From Opitutaceae bacterium (lineage in GTDB: Bacteria > Verrucomicrobiota > Verrucomicrobiia > Opitutales > Opitutaceae), in NCBI GenBank assembly GCA_028822375.1, contig JAPKDW010000005.1, forward strand, positions 1 to 43,582: a DNA stretch of 43,582 nt, read 5' to 3'. The notes under the pieces are model-generated. The model made no database searches. It saw nothing but the letters and a program-made list of their open reading frames with translations, and was not told the origin of the DNA. Positions 15,743 to 24,187 of the stretch are shown piece after piece. How positions within the stretch are numbered: the first letter of the stretch is position 1; every line of letters begins with the position of its first letter. The translations under genes and the position numbers were made by a program.

Positions 15743-17065
15743 ATGTCGAATTTCAAATCACTGCCTGGCTTCCGCGAATTCTATCCAGAGGATTTTGCGG
15801 AGCGCCGCTTCCTCTTTCAAGTATGGCGCCAAGTTGCCCGTCGTTTTAGCTTTCAGGAGTTCGATGGCCCGGTTCTCGAGTCCCTAGAATTGTTCAAGGC
15901 GAAGTCTGGCGATGAGATAGAATCCCAGCTTTTTTGCTTCGAGGATAAGGGAGATCGCGAGGTATCGCTGCGTCCGGAGCTGACCCCGACCTTGGCTCGC
16001 ATGGTAGCTGCTCGGGCGAATTCTTTGAAGCGTCCAATTAAATGGTTCAGTATTGGCGACAATTTTCGCTATGAGCGGACGCAAAAAGGGCGTTTACGGT
16101 GCTTTACTCAGCTTAATGCGGATATTTTGGGCGAGGCGGGTCCGGCGGCAGAGCTCGAGCTGATTTCGTTGCTTATTCAGCTAATCCAGGGATTTGGGTT
16201 GGGGCAGGATGATTTTTTCATTCGATTGAGCGACCGGAATTTGTGGATGCTTTATTTGGAGGCTCAGGGTTTTCAAGAAGAAGCACCGAAAATATTGGAG
16301 ATTGTAGACAAGTGGGAACGCATGCCGGAGGAGGTTGCTCGCGAGAAACTCTCGGCAATCGCTGGCGAGCGAGGCGAGGGTTTACAGGCTTCGATTACAG
16401 CGTTTTTAAAAGTGGGTAATTTGGCCGAGCTCTCGGCTGCTTTTGAAGCAGTGTCGAGTGGAGCGGATGTCGGCGAGGCGCTACAGGCGCGAGTCGACGA
16501 TTGGTCGACTTTGCTGGATGGCTTCGAATCGATGGGGTTGGCGGGTTTTGTGGAAATGGATCTGAGTATCGTTCGTGGACTGGCGTATTATACGGGTTTC
16601 GTTTTCGAGGCTTTCGATCGAGCTAAGTCAAACCGAGCGATCGCGGGCGGTGGGCGCTACAATAATCTTATTAAGAAGATGGGTGGTCCGGATATGCCGG
16701 CGGTCGGATTCGGGATGGGCGATGTTGTTTTGGCGGATATTTTGAAGGAGCGGGGCATCATGCCGAAGTTCGTCGATACGGTTGATGCGTATATGGTTAT
16801 CGGCGGAGAAGCAGAGCGAGCAGTTGCTTTGGCGGATGCGAATGCTCTGCGCCAGTCGGGGTTTTCGGTGGATTATCCATTTAAGAACTCTGGCTTCGGT
16901 AAGCAGTTCAAGGCGGCCAGCGCGTCTGGGGCGCGGGTGGCGTTGATTTACGGATCGGAAGAATTAGAGAAGGGCGTGGTAAAACTACGCGATTTGAACG
17001 ATCGGAGCGAAGAGGACGTGCCACGTGAGCGGTTGATGTTGGCTCTGCGCGATCGATTGAGCTAG
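15743..17065 (+). CDS. hisS: histidyl-tRNA synthetase
   Basis: 440 aa class II synthetase. Motif 2 region is FRYERTQKGRLRCFTQ; the preceding motif carries RPELTPTLARM. The histidine-specific block reads RGLAYYTGFVFE (often RGLDYYTG) and motif 3 is AIAGGGRYNNLI. A C-terminal anticodon-binding domain follows (about 345-440, with DYPFKNSGFGKQFKAA). It attaches histidine to tRNA-His in the cytoplasm. The Asp-to-Ala change in the RGLxYYTG motif is worth noting but is seen within the wider family; the motif-2 arginines are intact, which argues against a HisZ-type paralogue. ATG 15743 is the natural start (MSNFKSLPGFREFYP). The alpha/beta hydrolase follows after 10 nt. Confidence 0.92.
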   Translation: MSNFKSLPGFREFYPEDFAERRFLFQVWRQVARRFSFQEFDGPVLESLELFKAKSGDEIESQLFCFEDKGDREVSLRPELTPTLARMVAARANSLKRPIKWFSIGDNFRYERTQKGRLRCFTQLNADILGEAGPAAELELISLLIQLIQGFGLGQDDFFIRLSDRNLWMLYLEAQGFQEEAPKILEIVDKWERMPEEVAREKLSAIAGERGEGLQASITAFLKVGNLAELSAAFEAVSSGADVGEALQARVDDWSTLLDGFESMGLAGFVEMDLSIVRGLAYYTGFVFEAFDRAKSNRAIAGGGRYNNLIKKMGGPDMPAVGFGMGDVVLADILKERGIMPKFVDTVDAYMVIGGEAERAVALADANALRQSGFSVDYPFKNSGFGKQFKAASASGARVALIYGSEELEKGVVKLRDLNDRSEEDVPRERLMLALRDRLS

Positions 17066-17075
17066 GCGTCTCGAG

Positions 17076-17897
17076 ATGCAAAGAGATCGAACCAAGGTAT
17101 TGAATCCGTTCAATGGGGCTTTGGCCTTGGTCGTCGGTTGCGTCATTTTCTTCGTTGTATTCGGGCGGCAAGCGGCCGAGCGGATGCTTTTCCAGCCGCC
17201 GGTGATGAGCTACGAACTTGACGAGTCGTTTTTGACAGTCGAGGTGTCGGACGGAGTTTCTGTGAATGTTTTTTGGGCCGAGGGCTCGGGGGATGGGTGG
17301 ACGATTTTCTATTTCTATGGAAGCGACGAGGATATTGGTTTGGCGATGCCTCGGCTGCGTTCTTACCAGCTGAGAGGCTTCAATGTCGTTTGTTTCGATT
17401 ATCGCGGTTACGGCCATACGGCCGGAAAACCATCGGAGCCGGTTTTGTATGAAGATGCGGAAGCGGTTTATGCTTATGTTTTAGAAGAGAAGGGAATTCC
17501 GGAATCAAAGATAGCGCTCCATGGCCGTTCGCTCGGGGCGGGCGTGGCAATTGAACTGGCGGTGCGCCGCTCTCCGGCTCGGTTAATTGTCGAATCGACT
17601 TTTCGAAGCGCTTATAAGGCGGTCTTGCCGTTGAATTGGGTGCCGGGCGATTCGTTCGAGAATGAGAAGAAGGCCGAAATGACGACTTGCCCTGTCCTGT
17701 TGATACATGGAGATGAGGATGAATTATTCGATGTGGGGAATAGTTTGGTTTTGCGGGAAGCGTTCGGGGCGGATAGGGCTCTGCTCTACCGGGTTGCCGG
17801 GGCGGGTCACCGCAATGTGGCCGAGTTGGGCGGGATTGCCTATTGGAGAACGGTTGAGCGATTCATTCGCGAGCCGAAAAAGCGTGGGTTGGACTGA
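17076..17897 (+). CDS. membrane-anchored alpha/beta hydrolase
   Basis: 273 aa. One N-terminal membrane helix (about 14-31, LALVVGCVIFFVVFG) anchors an alpha/beta-hydrolase domain. The nucleophile elbow is HGRSLGAG (Ser), the acid is probably in LLIHGDEDELF, and the catalytic His in AGAGHRNV. The DYRGYGHTAGKPSE block is typical of the BAAT/FrsA-like serine hydrolases near YfhR/ABHD13. The substrate is unknown. The gene follows hisS after only 10 nt and is probably cotranscribed, without an obvious functional link. Confidence 0.85.
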   Translation: MQRDRTKVLNPFNGALALVVGCVIFFVVFGRQAAERMLFQPPVMSYELDESFLTVEVSDGVSVNVFWAEGSGDGWTIFYFYGSDEDIGLAMPRLRSYQLRGFNVVCFDYRGYGHTAGKPSEPVLYEDAEAVYAYVLEEKGIPESKIALHGRSLGAGVAIELAVRRSPARLIVESTFRSAYKAVLPLNWVPGDSFENEKKAEMTTCPVLLIHGDEDELFDVGNSLVLREAFGADRALLYRVAGAGHRNVAELGGIAYWRTVERFIREPKKRGLD

Positions 17898-17977
17898 TTT
17901 TTCCGAGGGTGGTCGATGTCGCCATTCGCTATTGCTTTTTATGTGGCATCACCTTTTATGAGGCCTCTTTTTTTCAG

Positions 17978-19585
17978 ATGAAGATCCTAGTAGCCGACAA
18001 AATATCTTCCACAGGAGTAGACTTTCTCAAAAGCCAAGATGGCTTTGAGGTAATCGAAATCTTTGACCTGCCCAAAGCCGAGCGGGCAGCAAAGCTCATG
18101 GAATACGCTCCCGAGGTTTCGGGGATCATCGTTCGAAGCGATTCTCAGATCACTAGGGAAGTGCTTGAGAACGCGCCGAAGTTGAAGGCAGTTGGCCGTG
18201 CAGGCGTTGGTGTGGATAACATCGATATTCCTGCGGCGACCGATCATGGCGTTGTTGTGATGAACACGCCGGGCGGCAATACGATCGCTACTGCTGAACT
18301 GACTTTCACGCATATGCTCTGCGGAGCTCGTCCAGTTCCTCAAGCGGCTGCTTCGATGGCAGCGGGACGCTGGGATCGCAAAGTATTGGGCGGCAGTGAG
18401 TTGCTGAATAAGACTCTCGGCGTTTGTGGCATGGGTCGCATCGGCGCGGAAGTGGCGAAGCGCGCGAAAGCCTTTGGAATGTCGGTTATCGCTTATGATC
18501 CGTTTTTGACGGAAGCGCGTGCGGAAGCGATGGGCATCAAGCAAATCGAGCTCGAGGAGCTTTTCAAACTTTCGGATTACATCACTGTCCACATGCCTTT
18601 AACCGATCAGACGAAGTACATGATCGACGAGGCAGCTTTCGCTAAAATGAAAGATGGCGTTCGCATCTTCAATTGCGCTCGTGGCGGCATTATTAAGGAA
18701 TCGGCGTTGCTGGAAGCTTTGAATAATGGAAAAGTGGCTGCTGCTGGATTGGATGTATACGAGTCCGAGCCGCCGGCGAATGATCACCCGCTACGCAGTC
18801 ACCCGAAGGTTAATTTGACGCCGCATTTGGGCGCGTCGACTCAGGAAGCTCAAGAAAGCGTTGGAATCGAAATCGCGGAAGCGATTGCCGATGCGGTTCG
18901 CGATGGCGAGATCCGCAACGCGATCAACATGCCGGCCTTGGATGCGACGACTCTCGAGAAGGTGGGTCCTTACTTGGATCTTTGTTCGAAGTTGGGTACT
19001 TTTGTACAGCAACTCGCCTTGGATAAGATCGAGAGCGTAAAGATTTCATACTTGGGAAAAATCGTCGACCTCGACGCAAGCTCGCTCACTCGGGGAGTCT
19101 TAAAGGGATTTCTTCAAAATATTTCTGGAAGCAATGTGAACTTCGTCAACGCGATGGTGTTGATCGAGCGTTTGGGAATTGGCGTTGAAGTGTCCAAGTC
19201 GAATGAGAAAATCGACTACACGGAACTAATTCGCGTGGAAGCCAAATGCAGTAATGGCGAATCCGTATCAGCTGAAGGAACTTTGATGGGTAAGGGCAAC
19301 TCGCCGCGCATTGTAAGCATCAATGGACGCGAAGTTGAAGTAGACCCTTGCGGTTATCTACTAATAATCGCCAATAGCGACGAAACCGGAATCGTAGGCC
19401 TCTTGGGCACGATTATCGGCAAGTTTGGCGTGAACATCGCATCGATGTCCTTGAGCCGAAACGAAGTGGGCGGCATTGCTTTGAATGTCGCTGGGCTGGA
19501 TAGCGCTTTGAACGATGACGCGATGAAGGAAATCCTGTCGGTGAACGCGATCACTCAGGCTAAGTTAGTGCACTTGGAGTGCTGA
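17978..19585 (+). CDS. serA: D-3-phosphoglycerate dehydrogenase (ASB + ACT domains)
   Basis: 535 aa from ATG 17978 (MKILVADKIS); the track's 23-residue extension is rejected. It oxidises 3-phosphoglycerate, the first step of serine synthesis. The NAD fold is GMGRIG (151-156). The substrate Arg lies in NCARGGII (Arg235) and the catalytic His in TPHLGAST (His283). After the dehydrogenase core come an allosteric substrate-binding domain (about 315-450) and a C-terminal ACT domain (LLIIANSDETGIVGLLG), so serine feedback is likely, as in the long type-1 enzymes. It is followed 11 nt later by plsY. Confidence 0.95.
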   Translation: MKILVADKISSTGVDFLKSQDGFEVIEIFDLPKAERAAKLMEYAPEVSGIIVRSDSQITREVLENAPKLKAVGRAGVGVDNIDIPAATDHGVVVMNTPGGNTIATAELTFTHMLCGARPVPQAAASMAAGRWDRKVLGGSELLNKTLGVCGMGRIGAEVAKRAKAFGMSVIAYDPFLTEARAEAMGIKQIELEELFKLSDYITVHMPLTDQTKYMIDEAAFAKMKDGVRIFNCARGGIIKESALLEALNNGKVAAAGLDVYESEPPANDHPLRSHPKVNLTPHLGASTQEAQESVGIEIAEAIADAVRDGEIRNAINMPALDATTLEKVGPYLDLCSKLGTFVQQLALDKIESVKISYLGKIVDLDASSLTRGVLKGFLQNISGSNVNFVNAMVLIERLGIGVEVSKSNEKIDYTELIRVEAKCSNGESVSAEGTLMGKGNSPRIVSINGREVEVDPCGYLLIIANSDETGIVGLLGTIIGKFGVNIASMSLSRNEVGGIALNVAGLDSALNDDAMKEILSVNAITQAKLVHLEC

Positions 19586-19596
19586 TCTGAATACGA

Positions 19597-20232
19597 ATGT
19601 CTCTTGACGTCATAGCGGCATCGCTTTCGGCCGGATTGGGTTACCTTATTGGTTCTCTTTCATTCGGGTACTGGATCGCGAAGGCTAATGGAGTCGACAT
19701 ATTTTCTGTTGGCAGCAAAAGCCCAGGAGCGACTAATGTAAAACGGTCGGTGGGTAAGGCCGCGGGAAATTGGGTGTTCGCTTTCGATTTTCTGAAAGGC
19801 TTGGCGGCGACGGGTTGGCCAATTGTTGTGTATTCGAATACTGGTGATTCGGATGCGTATGGATTGATTGGTCTTTTTGCTGCGGTGATTGGGCATTCGT
19901 TTTCGCTCTTCACTGGATTTCGTGGAGGCAAGGGAGTTGCTGCTATGCTGGGAGGTGTCGTGGCTTTGATGCCGATCGCGGCATTTATTGGAATGGGGGT
20001 GTGGCTTGTTGCGTTTTATTCGACCCGTTACGTGTCGGTTGCCTCGATTGCGATGGCGATCAGCTTGCCGGTATCGAATTATTTTTTGGATACTAGTAGC
20101 GCTCTGCAATGGGTTTCCGTTGCGTTGGCGCTGGTAGTGGTTTTGAGACACAAATCTAATATTAGTCGCCTGATAAAGGGCGAAGAAAATCGTTTTGAAA
20201 AGAAGCAGAACCTTTCGGGGAATAACGAATGA
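19597..20232 (+). CDS. plsY: glycerol-3-phosphate acyltransferase PlsY
   Basis: 211 aa integral membrane enzyme that transfers an acyl group from acyl-phosphate to glycerol-3-phosphate, the first step of phospholipid synthesis. Motifs: GSLSFGYWIAK, the serine/arginine loop GSKSPGATNVKRSVGK, FDFLKG, and the phosphate-binding FRGGKGVAAMLG. About five membrane helices. The C-terminal tail is charged. Its stop overlaps the hom start by 4 nt (ATGA), so the two are translationally coupled even though their pathways differ. PlsX is not in the window. Confidence 0.95.
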   Translation: MSLDVIAASLSAGLGYLIGSLSFGYWIAKANGVDIFSVGSKSPGATNVKRSVGKAAGNWVFAFDFLKGLAATGWPIVVYSNTGDSDAYGLIGLFAAVIGHSFSLFTGFRGGKGVAAMLGGVVALMPIAAFIGMGVWLVAFYSTRYVSVASIAMAISLPVSNYFLDTSSALQWVSVALALVVVLRHKSNISRLIKGEENRFEKKQNLSGNNE

Positions 20233-21554
20233 GCGAACGAATGATAAAGGTTGGCCTTTGCGGATTTGGAGTCGTAGGGCAGGGAGTTTTCGATCATCTG
20301 GATAGGAAGCGTGCTGTGCTAAGCGAGCAGCTAGGCGCAGAGATTACCGTATCTAGAATTGCGGTACGGAATATTGGGAAAGCGCGTGATATCGCGGTAG
20401 ACGCTTCAATCGTGACGGATGATCCTCTCGCTGTAGCGATGGATCCGGAAATCGAAGTGATTTGCGAACTGATGGGCGGAACGGGCATTGCTCGTGAGGT
20501 AGTCCTTGCCGCTTTGCGGGCGGGAAAAATCGTAATAACCGCCAACAAGGCGCTGCTATGCGATTTCGGCGAAGAATTGCTTTCGGTCGCCCGCGAGCAT
20601 GGAGGTCATTTGCTTTTCGAAGCGAGCGTCGCTGGTGGGATCCCGGTTATTAAAGCGATTAGAGAAGGTCTGGTGATCAACGATTTTTCGAGTATTTATG
20701 GGATTCTGAATGGGACATGTAATTACATCCTGACCCGTATGACGAACGAGGGATTAAGCTATCCCGAGATTTTGGTGGAAGCGAAGGCTCTGGGATACGC
20801 GGAAGCGGACGAGTCTTTGGATGTCGACGGAATAGATGCGGCGCATAAAGCGGTTGTTTTGGCTTACCTAGCTCATGGTAAGTGGGTTGATTTCAAGGAC
20901 GTTCGTTTGCAGGGAATTACTGAAGTTTCGCAGGAAGATATTCAGTTCGCGAAAGACAATGGCTACGCGATCAAGCTCATTGCTGTTATCGATCGCGCTG
21001 CTGAAGAAGGAGCGTTACGCGTATCCGTATTGCCGACACTGGTATCGACTCAATGTTCTTTGGGTCGAGTCGATGGCGTGTTCAATGCGATTTCGGTCCA
21101 TGGCGACGTGGTTGGAGAAACCGTTTATATTGGTCCAGGCGCGGGCCGGGATGCTACAGCAAGCGCGGTTATTTCCGATGTCGTTGATGCGGTTAAGCTT
21201 TTGATATTCGGCGGACCGGAAGGTCGTTTTCCATTTTTGGACCCGGCACCTCGTAATGGCTCTTTAATTACGTTAGCGAAAGCCGAGGATATTGAATCTC
21301 GATACTACGTTCGTTTGATCGTTTTGGATCAACCTGGTGTAATGGCGCAGATCGCTTCGATTCTCGCCTCGCATGAAGTTAGCTTAGCGAGTGTCTCTCA
21401 GAAAGAAGTTGGCGAAGACGCGGAGCGCGTTTCGCTGATCATTACGACGCATGTAACCACCGAAAGTTCGATCGTAAGCGCGGTTGCAAGTTTGGCGAAT
21501 TTAGAGAGTGTGGAAGAGAAGCCGTTTTACATGCCGATCGGCAACTTTGCTTGA
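20229..21554 (+). CDS. hom: homoserine dehydrogenase
   Basis: 441 aa. It reduces aspartate semialdehyde to homoserine, the branch point to threonine and methionine. The nucleotide fold is LCGFGVVGQGVFDHL, the NANKALL-like block is VITANKALLCDFGEE, and the active-site stretch is GILNGTCNYILTRM with a YAEADESLDVDGIDAAHK segment. A C-terminal ACT domain (RLIVLDQPGVMAQIASIL) suggests feedback, usually by threonine. It overlaps plsY by 4 nt and is followed by lysC, forming the aspartate-family run. Confidence 0.95.
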   Translation: MSERMIKVGLCGFGVVGQGVFDHLDRKRAVLSEQLGAEITVSRIAVRNIGKARDIAVDASIVTDDPLAVAMDPEIEVICELMGGTGIAREVVLAALRAGKIVITANKALLCDFGEELLSVAREHGGHLLFEASVAGGIPVIKAIREGLVINDFSSIYGILNGTCNYILTRMTNEGLSYPEILVEAKALGYAEADESLDVDGIDAAHKAVVLAYLAHGKWVDFKDVRLQGITEVSQEDIQFAKDNGYAIKLIAVIDRAAEEGALRVSVLPTLVSTQCSLGRVDGVFNAISVHGDVVGETVYIGPGAGRDATASAVISDVVDAVKLLIFGGPEGRFPFLDPAPRNGSLITLAKAEDIESRYYVRLIVLDQPGVMAQIASILASHEVSLASVSQKEVGEDAERVSLIITTHVTTESSIVSAVASLANLESVEEKPFYMPIGNFA

Positions 21555-21555
21555 T

Positions 21556-21561
21556 AAGGAG
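21556..21561 (+). promoter_or_regulatory. Shine-Dalgarno of lysC
   Basis: AAGGAG, 12 nt before ATG 21574 and immediately after the hom stop codon. It supports starting lysC at MARIVKKFGG instead of the longer frame in the ORF track. Confidence 0.7.
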
Positions 21562-21573
21562 ATATCGATTGAG

Positions 21574-22794
21574 ATGGCGCGTATCGTAAAAAAGTTTGGT
21601 GGTACATCCGTAGGCGATGTGGATCGTATCCAAAATGTGGCTCGGGTTATTAAGGCCGAGTATGACAAGGGCAATGAAGTCGTGGTGGTCGTTTCGGCTC
21701 GTTCGGGCGTAACGAATCAACTCGTCGCGCGCGCGAAGGCGATTAATCCAAATCCCGCTGACCGGGAAATGGACATGCTGCTTGTTGCAGGCGAACAGGA
21801 GACAATCGCGTTGACTGCGATGGCGTTGCACGCGGTAGGCGTCAATGCGGTTTCGATGACTGGAGCGATGGCGGGTATCAAGACGGACGCGGACCATACG
21901 CGGGCTCGAATCGTGAGCATGGAGTGTCAGCAACTGATCGAGCACCTTGAGAATAAGCGCGTGGTAATCGTAGCGGGCTTTCAGGGGGCGAATGAGTTGG
22001 GACAGATTACGACTCTCGGTCGTGGTGGATCTGATTTATCGGCCATTGCGCTTGCGAAGGGAGTAAACGCAGATCTCTGTCAGATTTATACGGACGTCGA
22101 TGGCGTTTACACGGCAGACCCGCGTATTGTGCCAAAGGCTCGCAAGATTCAGGAAATCAGTTACGAAGAGATGCTCGAACTCGCTAGTTTGGGTACGAAA
22201 GTGATGCAGGCGCGTTCGGTGGAGTTTTCCAATAAGTACAATGTCCCATTTGAAGTCAGATCCAGTTTTAACAACAACCCAGGCACGATCGTGAAAGAGG
22301 AAGTCAGTTCAATGGAAGATGTCGTGGTGCGCGGCATCGCTCTCGATAAGAACCAAGCAAAGGTGATTATCACTAACATTCCCGACAAGCCCGGTTCGGC
22401 GGCGAAAGTGTTCCAGGGCATTTCCGAGGCGAACGTGGTTGTGGATATGATCGTACAAAATATCGGTCGCAATGGCGTGGCGAATATGACGTTCACCGTG
22501 CCTCAGGATGATATGGCTCGCGCTCGCGCTGCGGTAGAAGCGATTCTTGCAGAATTGGGTGGCGGCAAAGTGACGCTTATTGGGGACGTAGCCAAATTGT
22601 CTGTAGTGGGCATCGGAATGCGTAGCCATTCGGGTGTGGCTGGTCAGCTCTTTGCTGCGTTGAGTGATGCGAAGACGAATATACAATTGATTAGTACATC
22701 TGAGATTAAGATCTCGGTGGTTATCGCAGAAGACGAAGCCGACGAAGCGACGCGCGTGGTGCACACCGCCTTCGGCTTGGATAAAGTCGATTGA
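21574..22794 (+). CDS. lysC: aspartate kinase
   Basis: 406 aa. It phosphorylates aspartate, the entry step to lysine, threonine and methionine. The N-terminal KKFGGTSVGD motif binds ATP and substrate. GRGGSDLSAIALA and DVDGVYTADPR belong to the kinase core. Two C-terminal ACT domains (about 265-335 and 345-406, the second containing VVGIGMRSHSGVAGQLF) form the regulatory site; this monofunctional architecture is usually inhibited by lysine, threonine or both. It lies 19 nt after hom. The frame is complete, with no fusion to hom as in ThrA-type bifunctional enzymes. Confidence 0.96.
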   Translation: MARIVKKFGGTSVGDVDRIQNVARVIKAEYDKGNEVVVVVSARSGVTNQLVARAKAINPNPADREMDMLLVAGEQETIALTAMALHAVGVNAVSMTGAMAGIKTDADHTRARIVSMECQQLIEHLENKRVVIVAGFQGANELGQITTLGRGGSDLSAIALAKGVNADLCQIYTDVDGVYTADPRIVPKARKIQEISYEEMLELASLGTKVMQARSVEFSNKYNVPFEVRSSFNNNPGTIVKEEVSSMEDVVVRGIALDKNQAKVIITNIPDKPGSAAKVFQGISEANVVVDMIVQNIGRNGVANMTFTVPQDDMARARAAVEAILAELGGGKVTLIGDVAKLSVVGIGMRSHSGVAGQLFAALSDAKTNIQLISTSEIKISVVIAEDEADEATRVVHTAFGLDKVD

Positions 22795-22806
22795 TTCCTA
22801 CGTTCT

Positions 22807-24165
22807 ATGAAATTCGTAAGCACGCGGGGTCAGACGGAACCACACTCGTTTTTAGAAGCGGTGAAGGTTGGGTTGGCTCCAGATGGGGGGCTTTTCGTTC
22901 CGGAATCGCTTCCTGATCTTTCGGGCGAGTTGCGGTCTTGGGCAGGAAAGAGCTACCCTGAATTGTGCGCAGCATTTTTTCGTCATTTCGCTACGGATAT
23001 ACCGGAGAGTGAATTGAAGGAGCTGATCGTTGATGCGTATTCGCGTTTCGATCACAAGGAATACGCTCCATTAGTAAAGCTGGACGCGAAGATCGACGTC
23101 TTGGAATTGTTTCATGGTCCGACGCTAGCGTTCAAGGATTTTGCTTTGCAGTTGCTCGGTAAATTCTACGAGCGACAAGTGGCTCTTTCTGGAGAGTCGA
23201 TCAATGTGCTTGGCGCAACTTCAGGCGATACGGGCGCAGCTGCTATAAGCGGATTGCTTGGAAAGCCCGGAGTAAATATTTTCATTCTGTACCCAGATGG
23301 TCGGGTTTCGCCTCTTCAAGAGCGACAAATGACCTGTACGGAAGCGTCGAATGTGTATCCGCTTTGCGTAACGGGAAGTTTTGACGATGCTCAAGCGGCT
23401 CTGAAGGAAGTGTTCGGCGATAAGGCGTATAGCCAATCCGTTAGGCTTTCTGCAGTGAACTCGATCAACCTAGCCCGAATTCTCGCTCAGTGCGTTTATT
23501 ACATCTACGCATGGCTACAGTTGCCAGAAGCGATACGAGAGAAAACGACCTTTGTCGTCCCAACGGGCAATTTCGGAAACGTGCTGGCCGGTTGGATGGC
23601 TTCGCAAATGGGAATGAACGTTGCAGGCTTTCGAGTGGCGACGAATCAGAACGATATTCTCGATCGTTTCTTTTCGTCGGGAAACTATTCCGTAGGAGAT
23701 GTCGAACCAAGCCTTGCGCCGTCGATGGATATTCAAATAGCGTCGAATTTCGAACGCTTCCTTTATTATACGACAGGTGAAGATGCGGCTAAGACGCGCG
23801 AGACGATGAGCGAGATCAAAGAGCGAAAAGCTTTTTCTTGCGAGGATACTGAAGTTTTACATTCAATGAGTAGTTCGCGTATGGGCGATGCTGAAATTCG
23901 AGAAACGATCTCAAGCGTGTATGAACGATTTGGTTACGTTGTAGATCCGCATACGGCTTGTGGTTTTAAGGATTTGGATACGCTGGAGCATTGCGTTATT
24001 CTTTCAACAGCGCATCCTGCGAAATTCCCCAACGTAGTAGAGGAAACGCTCGGTCAAACATCAACGCACCCTTCTTTGGATGCTTTGAAAATGCACGACA
24101 TCATTAAATTCCCCCTCCCCTCCGAGGCGAATTCCATAAAGGAATTCATCGCTTCGAAGCAGTAG
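22807..24165 (+). CDS. thrC: threonine synthase
   Basis: 452 aa PLP enzyme making threonine from O-phosphohomoserine. The N-terminus MKFVSTRG is standard for the long bacterial type. The PLP lysine is in TLAFKDFALQ (Lys110), preceded by ELFHGP. The phosphate-binding loop is GATSGDTGAAA, and PTGNFGNVLAGW follows. ATG 22807 lies 12 nt after lysC. Homoserine kinase (thrB), which makes its substrate, is not in the window. Confidence 0.96.
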   Translation: MKFVSTRGQTEPHSFLEAVKVGLAPDGGLFVPESLPDLSGELRSWAGKSYPELCAAFFRHFATDIPESELKELIVDAYSRFDHKEYAPLVKLDAKIDVLELFHGPTLAFKDFALQLLGKFYERQVALSGESINVLGATSGDTGAAAISGLLGKPGVNIFILYPDGRVSPLQERQMTCTEASNVYPLCVTGSFDDAQAALKEVFGDKAYSQSVRLSAVNSINLARILAQCVYYIYAWLQLPEAIREKTTFVVPTGNFGNVLAGWMASQMGMNVAGFRVATNQNDILDRFFSSGNYSVGDVEPSLAPSMDIQIASNFERFLYYTTGEDAAKTRETMSEIKERKAFSCEDTEVLHSMSSSRMGDAEIRETISSVYERFGYVVDPHTACGFKDLDTLEHCVILSTAHPAKFPNVVEETLGQTSTHPSLDALKMHDIIKFPLPSEANSIKEFIASKQ

Positions 24166-24187
24166 ATCAATCAAGAGTGATATAGTT

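Noticed and set aside
16601-16640. HisS as a possible HisZ regulatory paralogue because of RGLAYYTG
   Set aside because: Motif 2 arginines, motif 3 and the C-terminal anticodon-binding domain are all present, as expected of a true synthetase.
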